Positions 8,960-17,075 of a stretch of DNA of 64,000 nucleotides are shown here, in pieces. The notes below the pieces were generated by a model. The model was not told the origin of the DNA. It was given only the letters and a program-made list of their open reading frames with translations, and searched no databases. Position 1 is the first letter of the stretch; every line of letters begins with the position of its first letter. This DNA comes from DASWLF01 sp963768765 (GTDB taxonomy: Bacteria > Desulfobacterota > Desulfobaccia > Desulfobaccales > 0-14-0-80-60-11), in contig CAVYJK010000005.1 of assembly GCA_963768765.1 (NCBI GenBank), positions 23,921-87,920 of the forward strand, in the 5' to 3' direction. Both the position numbers and the translations under genes were made by a program.

Positions 8960-9427
8960 TCACATCTTGAAAGGGTTGACCAGGTGCACCGGCACCGGGG
9001 AGTTGGCCATGACCTTCCGGGCCACGCTGCCGAAATCCGGGCTCTTCTGGTCAAGCTCTTCGGTGCCGCGGCCGTGGGTGGTCAGGACCACCAGGTCCGC
9101 CTTCTCTTGCTTGATCATCTTCAGGATCTCGGTGGCGGCGTCGCCCTGCACCAGGCGCATCTTCAGGTTCGGACAGGCTTTCAGTTCCTTCTCGCACACC
9201 GATTCCATCTGCTGCTTGGCGTGCTTGACCTCCCAGTCCCGAAAATGTTTCAGATGCTCCTCACTGGGATAGCTCCCCCACGCCGGGAAATGGGTCATCA
9301 GGTCTACTCCCACGTAAAGCACGATGACTTTTGCCTGGTACTTCTCGGCCAGCGAGGAGACGTGCTTGGCAGCTTTGATGGAATTCTTGGACAGATCGGT
9401 GGGCCAGAGAATGGTGCGCACTTCCAT
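8960..9427 (-). CDS. Universal stress protein, UspA-type
   Basis: A 155-residue single-domain Usp starts MEVRTILWPTDLSKNSIKAA, typical of the first beta strand and helix of the family, and has the nucleotide-binding end THGRGTEELDQ ... FGSVARKVMANSPVPVHLV. This G-rich loop with FGS resembles ATP-binding UspA proteins. ATG at 9427 is preceded by GGGAGGTC. It is alone on the minus strand between the dsr terminator and mobB. Its role is likely survival or redox stress, but no substrate can be inferred. Confidence 0.92.
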   Translation of the reverse strand: MEVRTILWPTDLSKNSIKAAKHVSSLAEKYQAKVIVLYVGVDLMTHFPAWGSYPSEEHLKHFRDWEVKHAKQQMESVCEKELKACPNLKMRLVQGDAATEILKMIKQEKADLVVLTTHGRGTEELDQKSPDFGSVARKVMANSPVPVHLVNPFKM

Positions 9428-9639
9428 GGAAGACCTCCCTAAAATAGGTGTTATACAAGGACTTACCCGGGTTTTTCAAAATATAATACATCCCGAGAAA
9501 TATGGAAGGGCTTTAGTGGCGCATAAGCCTTTTTCTCTCCTTAAAATCTTGGAGGTGGCAGGTCTTCTCGAGCTATGAGGTTGGCTTTTCGGGAGCCGGG
9601 GGCGGGGCCTGAGGGCCAGGCCATCGCCGCCGGCAGGCC

Positions 9640-10140
9640 TCAGGGAAGCCCCAGGTATTCTTTGATGAACCGGCCCAGCTCCGCGATCCCTCGCGGGTGG
9701 AAGACCGGCAAGGGGGACTCCACGGGCTCCGGGCTTACCAGGGCCACCACCCGGGAGTGGTCCGGCAGGACCTCTTCCAGGTCCGGGCCCACCAGGACGA
9801 TCTTGGGCAGGGACGAGGTCTTGTAGCCTTCCACCAGGACCAGGTCCGCTTCCGGCGGTAGCGCCGCCAGGACCGTAGCAAGAGGCGGGTCAGCGGGGAA
9901 GGATTGGGTAACTTGCAGCAGACCAGGGGCCGCCAGGGCTACGGCCTGGGCTCCGGCCCGGCGGAACTTGCCGGTGTCCTTGCCGTCGTCGCTGAGAGAG
10001 GCCTTGTGGCTGTGCTTGACGACGGCCACCTTGAGGCCCTGGGCCCCGAACCAGCCCAGGAGCCGGCAGATGAGTTCCGTCTTACCCGACCCCGACGGGC
10101 CCACGAAAGACATGATCTTAGCCGCTGCCGGGCGGTGCAA
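9640..10140 (-). CDS. mobB: MobB, molybdopterin-guanine dinucleotide biosynthesis adapter
   Basis: A 166-residue P-loop protein with FVGPSGSGKTELICRLLGWF (Walker A), the MobB pattern VAVVKHSHKA, and DLVLVEGYKTSSLPKIVLV. MobB binds GTP and assists MobA in attaching GMP to molybdopterin, giving the MGD cofactor used by formate dehydrogenases and related enzymes. The chosen start is TTG at 10140 because GGAGAG lies just upstream; an internal ATG at residue 10 would also work. Its job fits the MogA and MOSC genes at 60.3-61.3 kb, although mobA itself is not here. Confidence 0.93.
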   Translation of the reverse strand: MHRPAAAKIMSFVGPSGSGKTELICRLLGWFGAQGLKVAVVKHSHKASLSDDGKDTGKFRRAGAQAVALAAPGLLQVTQSFPADPPLATVLAALPPEADLVLVEGYKTSSLPKIVLVGPDLEEVLPDHSRVVALVSPEPVESPLPVFHPRGIAELGRFIKEYLGLP

Positions 10141-10353
10141 GGTCTCTCCTCAGGGGGGATTGCCGTCCCGCAGGTTTTTTGGAAACGCCGCGCTCCCTCC
10201 TAATATAACCCGGTTCAGGGTGCAGCCCGCAAGCCTAATCAGTGGAAAAGTTCCCATGATTTAAGAATTTTAACTCAACTCCAGCCGATTTCCTTTGCAT
10301 GGAAGCGGAAAAGGTTATAAAAAATTATCAGAATAACCAGGTTGAGGAAATAC

Positions 10354-10920
10354 ATGGAAACCAATTCTTTCAAGACGAATCTTCGCCGTTTCAGGCCCTG
10401 GTTGGCCTGGTTCAGTTTGCTGGCCATGCTCTTTTTCGGCTGCCAGTCCCAGGAACCCCCGTTGCGCCCGGGCGCGGCCGAGTTCAAGAAGGAAGTGAAA
10501 GATTGCATTGCGACGCTGCAAACCTCCTTGATCGAACCGCTGTCCAAAAGGAATATCCCGGCCCTCAACGAAACCTTGCAGAAAGTGGAGCCCCAGGCCG
10601 TCAAGTTGTGCCGCATGTGCCCCTTCAGGATCGGCGTCCTCAACCAGGAAGGCTACACTTTGACGGTATACCCCCCGAAAGAGGGCGCCGCCGATAACTT
10701 CTCCAATTATGAAGTAGTCGTCCAGGCCCTGAAGAGCCGCCGGACCGCCACCCAGCGTTTCTTCATGCAGGATGGCTCCCAGCTTTACATCATCTGCGTT
10801 CCGCTCCTTAAGGATGACAATGTCTTGGGCCTTCTGGCTCTGGCCGTGAACGCCGATGAAGCCAAGAAAAGGTGGGACATGACGGCAGAGGAATTTCTGG
10901 CCATTGATTTCAACCGCTGA
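10354..10920 (+). CDS. Putative lipoprotein with a Cache-like sensor domain
   Basis: A 188-residue protein with a basic start, hydrophobic stretch and lipobox-like LAMLFFGC (Cys30), so it is probably anchored to a membrane from the periplasm. The remainder has a helical part (residues 40-85) and an alpha/beta part with FRIGVLNQEGYTLTVYPP and LYIICVPLLKDDNVLGLLAL, which resembles single Cache/PAS-like extracellular sensor domains without any attached signalling module. AGGA lies 7 bases before ATG 10354; an upstream in-frame TTG is less likely. It ends 42 bases before mlaE and may be co-transcribed with the lipid transport genes. Confidence 0.65.
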   Translation: METNSFKTNLRRFRPWLAWFSLLAMLFFGCQSQEPPLRPGAAEFKKEVKDCIATLQTSLIEPLSKRNIPALNETLQKVEPQAVKLCRMCPFRIGVLNQEGYTLTVYPPKEGAADNFSNYEVVVQALKSRRTATQRFFMQDGSQLYIICVPLLKDDNVLGLLALAVNADEAKKRWDMTAEEFLAIDFNR

Positions 10921-10962
10921 GTTTCCACTGCAGGTTAATCCCGGCTTGGCCCTTCCCTGATC

Positions 10963-12105
10963 ATGAGAAAAGCGGCGGCATCCCGGCAGGATTACCACAT
11001 CGAGGTCTCAGGTGAGAAAGGCCAAGTCGTCCTGGCCATCGCGGGCCGCCTGTCCCTGGCTAACCTGACCCCCTTGCGGGAAGAGATTCAGGGCCTGCTG
11101 CGGGAGATGGCCCCGGCCAGCCTGACCGTGGATCTTGCCGGAGTAGATTATCTGGACAGCGCTGGGGCCCTGGTCCTCCTGGAAGTGGAGGGCGAAGCCC
11201 GGTCCCGGGACCTGCCTTTCAGCTTTGTCAATCTGACCCCGGAGGTCCAGGGGATCCTGGACCTCATCGACCCTCAGTCCCTTGCCACGCCGCCCCTCAT
11301 CTCCCAGCGGCCCTCCAGCCTCATGGAGCAGTTGGGGGAGGCCACCCTGAGATTTCTCAGCGACCTGGTCCAGGTGCTGACTTTCCTGGGCGAGCTCCTC
11401 CTGTCCCTGTTCTCCTCGCTGCTCCATCCCCGTTCCGTCCGGTGGGGGGAGGTGCTCTTCTACCTGAAAAGGGCGGGGGTGGACGGGCTGCCCATCGTGG
11501 GGCTCATCAGCGTGCTCCTGGGCCTCATCATTGCCTTCATGTCCTCGCTCCAGCTCAAGCAGTTCGGGGCCAACATCTACGTGGCCTCCCTCCTGGGCAT
11601 CGCCATGGTCAAGGAGCTGGGGCCCATCATGACCGCCATCCTGGTGGCCGGGCGCTCCGGTTCGGCCTTTGCCGCGGAGATCGGCACCATGATGGTCAAC
11701 GAAGAAGTGGACGCCATGGTGACCATGGGCTTCGACCCCGTGCGCTTCCTGGCCGTGCCCAAGGTCCTGGCCACGGTTATTGCGGTGCCTCTGCTTACCC
11801 TCTACGCCGATCTTTTCGGCATCCTGGGCGGGCTCATCGTGGGGGTGTGGGGTCTCGACCTCACCGTGTTCACTTACATTACCGAGACCCAAAAAAGCCT
11901 GGACCTCTTTGATCTGATCTCCAGCCTCATCAAGGCGGCGGTCTTTGCGGTGCTCATCGCCGGCATCGGCTGCCAGCGGGGTTTTCAGGTGCAGGGCGGG
12001 GCCCAGAGCGTGGGCGCGGCCACGACCTCCGCGGTGGTGGCGGCCATCTTCCTCATTATCGTCACCGACTCGGCCTTTGCCCTGGTCCTGAACTATATAA
12101 GGTAA
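10963..12105 (+). CDS. mlaE: MlaE-type phospholipid ABC transporter permease with fused STAS domain
   Basis: A 380-residue protein. Residues about 10-100 form a STAS domain (VSGEKGQVVLAIAGRLSL ... VDLAGVDYLDSAGALVLLEV), like MlaB. From about 130 onward is the MlaE permease: SVRWGEVLFYLKRAGVDGLP, FGANIYVASLLGIAMVKELG, GRSGSAFAAEIGTMMVNEEV and DAMVTMGFDPVRFLAVPK, with about five TM helices. MlaE is the inner membrane channel for retrograde/anterograde phospholipid transport between inner and outer membrane. Here the MlaB role is fused at the N-terminus, a known alternative arrangement. The ATP-binding gene follows 259 bases downstream. Confidence 0.94.
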   Translation: MRKAAASRQDYHIEVSGEKGQVVLAIAGRLSLANLTPLREEIQGLLREMAPASLTVDLAGVDYLDSAGALVLLEVEGEARSRDLPFSFVNLTPEVQGILDLIDPQSLATPPLISQRPSSLMEQLGEATLRFLSDLVQVLTFLGELLLSLFSSLLHPRSVRWGEVLFYLKRAGVDGLPIVGLISVLLGLIIAFMSSLQLKQFGANIYVASLLGIAMVKELGPIMTAILVAGRSGSAFAAEIGTMMVNEEVDAMVTMGFDPVRFLAVPKVLATVIAVPLLTLYADLFGILGGLIVGVWGLDLTVFTYITETQKSLDLFDLISSLIKAAVFAVLIAGIGCQRGFQVQGGAQSVGAATTSAVVAAIFLIIVTDSAFALVLNYIR

Positions 12106-12364
12106 AACCTTCCGGGTCAGTTTTATGTTCGATCAGATGAGTCAGAGGCTTTAAGTCCCCCTTGTTTAAAGGGGAGCGGTTGGATTCAGGGGGTATTATC
12201 CTGCTTAGAACGGGGATAATATTGGTTTGTAATGCGTTCGCTTAAGCATCGCTTTTGTCGTAGGGCGGGGTTCCCCCACCCTGTTCAGAAAAGGGGGGGA
12301 CCCCGTAATAATCATCGGGTTTAAATGTCCTTCTGATTACGGAAGGCCACACTAGGGTACACCC
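12106..12364. repeat. Intergenic repeats between mlaE and mlaF
   Basis: The spacer contains a degenerate copy of a palindromic cassette seen elsewhere (AAGTCCCCCTTG ... AAAGGGGAG ... CAGGGGG, 12152-12203) and a second inverted segment, GTAGGGCGGGGTTCCCCC (from 12260), with GGGGGGACCCCG. No gene was seen. It separates two genes that normally form one operon. Confidence 0.5.
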
Positions 12365-13147
12365 GTGGTTGAATCTGACAAAAATCCGGTCATCGTGGTG
12401 GAGGGCCTCACGGCCCGCTTCGGGGACGAGGTCATTCTGGAAGACGTCACCTTTGAGGTCTACCCGGGCGAAATCCTGGTTATCCTGGGAGGCAGCGGCT
12501 GCGGCAAGTCCACCCTGCTGAAGCACATGATCGGCCTCTATCAGCCCTATACCGGCCGGGTCTTGATCCGCGGCGTGGACGTCAACACCGATGACGAGGC
12601 GGAGTTGAGAAGCCTGCGCATGGGCATCGGGGTGCTCTTCCAGTCGGGGGCGCTGTTCGGCTCCATGACCCTGGCGGAAAACGTGGCCCTGCCCCTCCAG
12701 GAATACACCGATCTTGACCCGGAAACCATCGAGCTCATCGTCAAAATGAAGCTGGGCCTGGTGCAACTGGCGGGGTACGAAAACCACCTGCCTTCGGAGA
12801 TCTCCGGGGGCATGAAGAAGCGGGGCGGCCTGGCCCGGGCCATGGCCCTGGACCCCACCGTGCTCTTCTTTGACGAACCTTCCGCCGGGCTGGACCCCAT
12901 CACCTCGGTGGAGCTGGACAACTTGATCAAAGGCATCAACGCCGGCATGAGGACCACCATGGTCATCGTCACCCATGAGCTGGAATCCATTTTCAATATC
13001 GCCCATCGGGTCATCATTCTGGATAAAGGCGCCCGGGGAATAATCGCCTCGGGTGATCCCCTGGACCTAAAGGAACACTCCCCGGACCCCCGGGTGGTGA
13101 ACTTTTTCAACCGCAGGCCCATGCCAGCTAAGGAAATGAGGACTTGA
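12365..13147 (+). CDS. mlaF: MlaF-type ABC transporter ATP-binding protein
   Basis: A 260-residue ATPase with Walker A GGSGCGKSTLLKH, Q-loop FQSGALFGSMTLAENVALPL, signature EISGGMKKRGGLARAMALDP and Walker B TVLFFDEPSAGLDP followed by the H-loop VIVTHE. ISGGMKKR and GLDPITS are typical of the MlaF/MCE-associated family. It energises MlaE in the cytoplasm. The start is GTG 12365 with a weak AGGG upstream. mlaD follows four bases after the stop. Confidence 0.95.
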   Translation: MVESDKNPVIVVEGLTARFGDEVILEDVTFEVYPGEILVILGGSGCGKSTLLKHMIGLYQPYTGRVLIRGVDVNTDDEAELRSLRMGIGVLFQSGALFGSMTLAENVALPLQEYTDLDPETIELIVKMKLGLVQLAGYENHLPSEISGGMKKRGGLARAMALDPTVLFFDEPSAGLDPITSVELDNLIKGINAGMRTTMVIVTHELESIFNIAHRVIILDKGARGIIASGDPLDLKEHSPDPRVVNFFNRRPMPAKEMRT

Positions 13148-13151
13148 CAAC

Positions 13152-14048
13152 ATGGCCAGGAAGACTTCCAAGTTTATGGTGGGACTGTTCACCACCCTGG
13201 GGATTATCCTGGGAGTGATCGCCATCATCTGGATCGGCGCCTCCAACTACTTCGAAAAGGGCACCCGGTACGTCACTTATTTTGACGAGTCCGTCCAGGG
13301 GCTGCAAAAAGACACCGCGGTCAAGTACCGGGGGGTGGAGGTGGGCCGGGTCGAGAGCATCCGGGTGGCCCCGGACAACAAGCTCATCGGGGTGGTGATG
13401 AAGATCAATCTCAAGGAGGATTTGACCCGCACCGCGGTGTCCCAGCTCAAGGTGGCCGGCATCACCGGCCTGGTCTTCGTGGAGCTGGACCGCCAGAAGC
13501 CGGGAGAACCGGAACCGGGCCCCAAGATAAGTTTCCCCTCCGAATATCCCGTCATCGCCTCCCGCCCCTCGGAGGTGGCGAAAATCTTGGCCGGGGTCAA
13601 CGCGGTGGTGGAGAAGTTCAACGAGATTGACATCCAGGGGGTTTTTAACCAGTTAAAGGCCACCGCGTCAGAAATCGAGACCTTCTTCCGGGGCAAGAAA
13701 ATGGAGTCCGTCCTGGCGAAACTCGAAGCCACCCTGGGCAATACCCAGCAAATTACGGCCCGGGTGGACAAGGCCCTGGCCGCCAACCGGTTGGAGGAGA
13801 CCCTGGCGGAGGCCCGGGGCGCCCTCAAGGAGGCCCGCTTAATGCTGGCCACCGTCAAGGAAGAGATGCGGGCCATGAATCTGACCGACACCCTGAGCAA
13901 GACCCGGGCCATCGCCGCGGAAGTGGGGGCCACCACTGAGAACCTGCGGCGCACTTCCGAAACCCTGGAGGCCTTCATGGGCCGGATCAATGACCGTCCC
14001 TCGGACCTCATCTTCGGCAAACCGCCCAAGGGCAGGTGGAATGAATGA
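13152..14048 (+). CDS. mlaD: MlaD-type MCE domain lipid-binding protein
   Basis: A 298-residue protein with one N-terminal TM helix (about residues 9-29), then the MCE domain: YVTYFDESVQGLQKDTAVKY followed by RGVEVGRVESIRV, and KVAGITGLVFVELDRQ. The C-terminal half (from about 155) is a long helical segment rich in Ala, Glu and Leu, consistent with a coiled-coil extension. MCE proteins form hexameric rings that shuttle phospholipids through the periplasm. It lies between mlaF and a PqiC-like lipoprotein gene, whose start overlaps its stop codon. Confidence 0.95.
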   Translation: MARKTSKFMVGLFTTLGIILGVIAIIWIGASNYFEKGTRYVTYFDESVQGLQKDTAVKYRGVEVGRVESIRVAPDNKLIGVVMKINLKEDLTRTAVSQLKVAGITGLVFVELDRQKPGEPEPGPKISFPSEYPVIASRPSEVAKILAGVNAVVEKFNEIDIQGVFNQLKATASEIETFFRGKKMESVLAKLEATLGNTQQITARVDKALAANRLEETLAEARGALKEARLMLATVKEEMRAMNLTDTLSKTRAIAAEVGATTENLRRTSETLEAFMGRINDRPSDLIFGKPPKGRWNE

Positions 14049-14713
14049 ATCTGCGGGGTAATGAGATGAAAATCAAGCTGGCCCGTCTGGCGCTAACCGC
14101 GCTGGTTTCCGTCGGTCTCGCCCCTCTCCTCTGCGGCTGCGGCAAGCCGCCCATGTTGGTGCGCCAGTATGTGTTGGAATACCCGTCGCCCCCGTTGACG
14201 GGTTCGCCCCTTAACGTCGCCGTCAAGGTGGAGCGCTTTGCGGTGGCCCAGGCTTACAACACCACGTCCATGGTCTACCAGCCCGGCGCCTTCAAGCGCG
14301 AGGCCTACAAATACCACCGCTGGCGGGTGAACCCCGGCTACCAGGTCACCGACTACCTGGTCCGGGATTTGCGGAAATCCGGCCTGTTCAAGGCCGTCTT
14401 CACCTTTGAAAGCAGCGAAAAGACCCGGTTTGTCCTGGAAGGGGGGATCGAGGACTTTCAGGAGCTGGACGAGGCCGACGGCTGGAAGGCGGCCCTGGCC
14501 CTGTGCGTCACGCTGCTGGACACCGAGCAGGAGAACGTGGCCCGTAAGGTGGTCTTCCAGAAGAGCTACCGGGTGGCGGAGCCCATGGTGGAGCGGACCC
14601 CCCAGGGGTTGGCCGAGAGCATGAGCCGGGCCATGGAGAAGCTTTCCGCCCAGATCATCACCGACGTCTACGACGCGGCCCGCCAAAGACTGGCGGCTAA
14701 AGAAAAGCCTTAA
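14045..14713 (+). CDS. ABC-type transport auxiliary lipoprotein, PqiC-like
   Basis: A 222-residue protein with a signal peptide ending LAPLLCGC, a lipobox, then the family pattern QYVLEYPSP, VAVKVERFAVAQAYNTTSMVY and VTDYLVRDLRKSGLFKAVF. This matches the ABC_trans_aux (PqiC/LbcC-like) outer membrane lipoproteins that accompany MCE transporters. ATG 14045 overlaps the mlaD stop (ATGA), while ATG 14066 has a better ribosome-binding site and gives a cleaner signal peptide; both are possible. It is the last gene of the mla-like unit and likely links the MCE channel to the outer membrane. Confidence 0.88.
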   Translation: MNLRGNEMKIKLARLALTALVSVGLAPLLCGCGKPPMLVRQYVLEYPSPPLTGSPLNVAVKVERFAVAQAYNTTSMVYQPGAFKREAYKYHRWRVNPGYQVTDYLVRDLRKSGLFKAVFTFESSEKTRFVLEGGIEDFQELDEADGWKAALALCVTLLDTEQENVARKVVFQKSYRVAEPMVERTPQGLAESMSRAMEKLSAQIITDVYDAARQRLAAKEKP

Positions 14714-15196
14714 AATGAGTTCCTCCCGAAATTAAGGTAAGGCTGGCGGTTCGGTCCGGGGGGCAATCGGTTTCGGGATAGGCGAAACTGATGGCAGAAG
14801 CGCCAGAAACAGCACTCTCCTCCCTGATTCCTTAATCTCGGCCACCCGCATGAAAGGGGCCTTCCCGGCCACCAGCCGGCGGTTCCTTACCTCGGTCTTA
14901 GAGACCCCCAAGCAGCCAAAAAGTTAGCGGCCTTGAGGACCAGGCAGGGATTTTTTCAAGGGCCGTGGGGACCATGGCCATCAGGCAGCTGCTAAGTTAT
15001 CTGCCTCGCGGCAATAAACCCGGATCTCATGGCAAACTCAAACTCGGGGTTAAACTTTGCGGTATCTTTTAAGCTCGCCGGAAAAATAAGGATTTTCAAC
15101 TGGTTGTTCGTGAGGGCTCTGTAAGTGCAGAAAATTCTTGACCTTTGCTCTTAAAGCGATTAAGGTTTTTTTAAATTATCAGAAGGTGGGAAGTCT
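14714..15196. other. Intergenic stretch after the mla-like operon
   Basis: No gene recognised. Codon-like bias is absent. A promoter-like TTGACC (15138-15143) with TAAGGT 17 bases later (15161-15166) lies near its right end and may drive the short hairpin transcript that follows. Confidence 0.35.
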
Positions 15197-15349
15197 ATGA
15201 TGATCTTCTCCGAACCGGGGCCAATCTTAGGGGCCCCGGTTTTTTTATGGGGTTTAGGAAAATTGTCACAAACTCGTTTGACTAATTTTATTAATGAGAC
15301 AGAGGGTTGCACCGGCATAAGCCGCTCCGGGCTGGCGCCGCCAATATAA
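15197..15349 (+). other. Possible 50-residue leader ORF containing a hairpin
   Basis: A short ORF opens at ATG 15197 after AAGGTGGG and ends at TAA before the pqqD-like gene. It would encode MMIFSEPGPILGAPVFLWGL and about 30 more residues, including one Cys. Its first third contains the terminator hairpin described separately, so it may be a non-coding leader or attenuator rather than a peptide gene. No homologue was recognised. Confidence 0.25.
15212..15247 (+). terminator. Rho-independent terminator or attenuator
   Basis: CCGGGGCC-AATCTTAG-GGGCCCCGG hairpin followed by seven T (TTTTTTT). It sits about 50 bases after a candidate promoter and about 125 bases before the pqqD-like gene, so it could be an attenuator; alternatively it ends a small RNA. 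Confidence 0.75.
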
Positions 15350-15372
15350 TAATTATTCAGGAGGATGGCATC

Positions 15373-15822
15373 ATGGCTAGTAAATTTTACAAGCTAAAGG
15401 ATCGTTGCTCTTTTGTCACCTTGCCGGGTGAGGGTCTGATCCTCGACCCGGAAAAAAGAACCTACCACCATGTCAATGAATCGGCCGCCCTGGTTCTGAA
15501 TGCCCTACATGCTGCCGGGATGGCGGGAGGAGGCATCAAGATTGACGGCCTCCTGAACATCCTCAAATGCCATTACCTGGGAGTAGATGATGCACAGGTG
15601 GGAAAGTTTATCCAGAATCTGAAGACCGCCGGTCTCATCGAAGAGGTGAAGAAAGAAGCAGACTTACCGGTCCAAGCCACCCACCCCAGTGGTTTCCAGG
15701 GAATGCAGCCTTTTTCCCCGTGTACCGTGGAAGTGTTTGGCAAACTGGGGGTTAGAGCAATACTCCCGCCAGGCCCCTGGGCAATGGTAGTCCCCCGTAA
15801 AATAAAGATTGACGATTTTTAG
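15373..15822 (+). CDS. PqqD-like (RRE) protein with a C-terminal extension
   Basis: A 149-residue protein from ATG 15373, preceded by AGGAGG. Residues 5-92 match PqqD: a beta hairpin (LILDPEKRTYHHVNESAALV), then helices and a winged-helix end (FIQNLKTAGLIEEV). PqqD domains bind the leader of ribosomal peptides and deliver it to a radical SAM enzyme. Residues 93-149 form an extension beyond the usual 90 residues, including QPFSPCTVEVFGKLGVRAIL and a basic tail ending KIKIDDF. This piece looks somewhat like peptide leader motifs of the P-x-V-x-x-x-G kind, so the protein could be RRE and substrate in one chain; that is inference. The radical SAM gene follows after 151 bases on the same strand. 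Confidence 0.75.
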   Translation: MASKFYKLKDRCSFVTLPGEGLILDPEKRTYHHVNESAALVLNALHAAGMAGGGIKIDGLLNILKCHYLGVDDAQVGKFIQNLKTAGLIEEVKKEADLPVQATHPSGFQGMQPFSPCTVEVFGKLGVRAILPPGPWAMVVPRKIKIDDF

Positions 15823-15973
15823 CGTAATTCAGAAAAATCGGTGTAACCGCGTTGTTGATGAAACAGCTCTTGTTCGAGCCCATTAAAAGCCGGCGGTGAT
15901 CGGCCTCATCGGGGGGCGGGGGGCTCCCTTCCCGAATCTTTAAATCCCGGGGAAAGGCCTGGAGGTCCTGGCG

Positions 15974-16987
15974 ATGCTCTCCCTTGTCATAGAAGTAACC
16001 AACATCTGTAACCGCCAGTGCCTCCATTGCCTCCGGAACAGGGCGGATGCGCCGGAGTCCCTGCCCCTGGAACTGGCCGACGCCATTCTTTCCCAGGCCC
16101 AGGCCCTAAAATTCAAGAAAATTGCCCTAACCGGCGGCGAGGTGGCGGCCTATCCCCACCTGGAAGGGCTGGTGCGGATGATCGCGGCCCGGGACTTGTC
16201 CTTCAACCTGGTGACCAACGGTCTTCGATTCCAGGAACGACTCCTGCCGTTGCTCTCGGAAGGAGCGGTGAAGAAAAAACTAACCGGGGTGTGCTTCAGC
16301 CTGGATGGCGCCCGGGCCGAGACCCACGACGCCCTCAGGGGCCCGGGGTCCTTTAAGGAAGTGTTGAACGCGGCTTCCCTCTGTCTTCTGGCGAATATCC
16401 CCCTTTCTCTGAAAAGTGTCATTACCACGTTCAACCGGGATGAACTGACCGAACTGGCCCTGCTGGGAGCCTCCATGGGGGTCCAGGATCACTGCTTTCT
16501 CTATACCTATCCCACCCCGGCCTCTTTACGGGTTGGGGCGATTCCTTCTCACGGCGAACAGGTACGGATTATTAATTGGATCCGGGGAAGCCTGGCCCCA
16601 ACGGTGCGGACTCAAGTATCCGTGGACGGCTATTTCGAAGACCAGATTATGTTCATCTGCTACCCGGCCATGGGCCTTTTGACGGTGGACCACCAGGGCA
16701 ATCTTATCTTCTGCTGCTGTCTCTCCCACCTCAACGAAGGCGACGGGGTGCCCTCCCGGTTGGGACCGGAATTGCTCTGCAGCCTGAAAGAGGTCTCCTT
16801 GAAGGAAGGGATCAAGCGCCATTTTTCCATGGTGGCCGGACTCATGGCGGCCAGGGTGGATGCGGCGGACCGGCTTTCTGGCCTGGCTTACAATCCCTGC
16901 TACTGGTGCGCCAAGCAATTTGGCAAGCTGGGCTGGCTGAAGGACTTCCCCGATTCCCCCTGGGCCGCGGGAATGTTGGAAGGTTAA
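15974..16987 (+). CDS. Radical SAM enzyme with SPASM-like C-terminus
   Basis: A 337-residue enzyme with the cluster motif C12-x3-C16-x2-C19 (CNRQCLHC) at its very N-terminus, the GGE motif (LTGGEVAAYPHL), and NLVTNGLR and FSLDGARAETHD as in peptide-modifying radical SAM proteins. The C-terminal part has a cysteine-rich region, FICYPAMGLL and LIFCCCLSHL, and a last YWCAKQFGKLGWL, which suggests auxiliary Fe-S cluster binding as in SPASM/twitch domains. GGAGG precedes ATG 15974. Together with the PqqD-like gene it is a candidate ribosomal-peptide maturase. The substrate is unknown; no separate short Cys- or Gly-rich precursor gene is evident nearby. Confidence 0.85.
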   Translation: MLSLVIEVTNICNRQCLHCLRNRADAPESLPLELADAILSQAQALKFKKIALTGGEVAAYPHLEGLVRMIAARDLSFNLVTNGLRFQERLLPLLSEGAVKKKLTGVCFSLDGARAETHDALRGPGSFKEVLNAASLCLLANIPLSLKSVITTFNRDELTELALLGASMGVQDHCFLYTYPTPASLRVGAIPSHGEQVRIINWIRGSLAPTVRTQVSVDGYFEDQIMFICYPAMGLLTVDHQGNLIFCCCLSHLNEGDGVPSRLGPELLCSLKEVSLKEGIKRHFSMVAGLMAARVDAADRLSGLAYNPCYWCAKQFGKLGWLKDFPDSPWAAGMLEG

Positions 16988-17075
16988 CTTTAATCAGGAC
17001 CATTACCTGCCGTAGTTGAGCAATAGGCGATCTGTTTCCTGATCTCACCTTAGGCGGTCAGCAGAGGAGGGGCCT

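Noticed and set aside
11008..11892. 294-codon minus-strand frame opposite mlaE
   Set aside because: Low-complexity His/Gly/Glu-rich translation, typical of an antisense shadow of a GC-rich gene.
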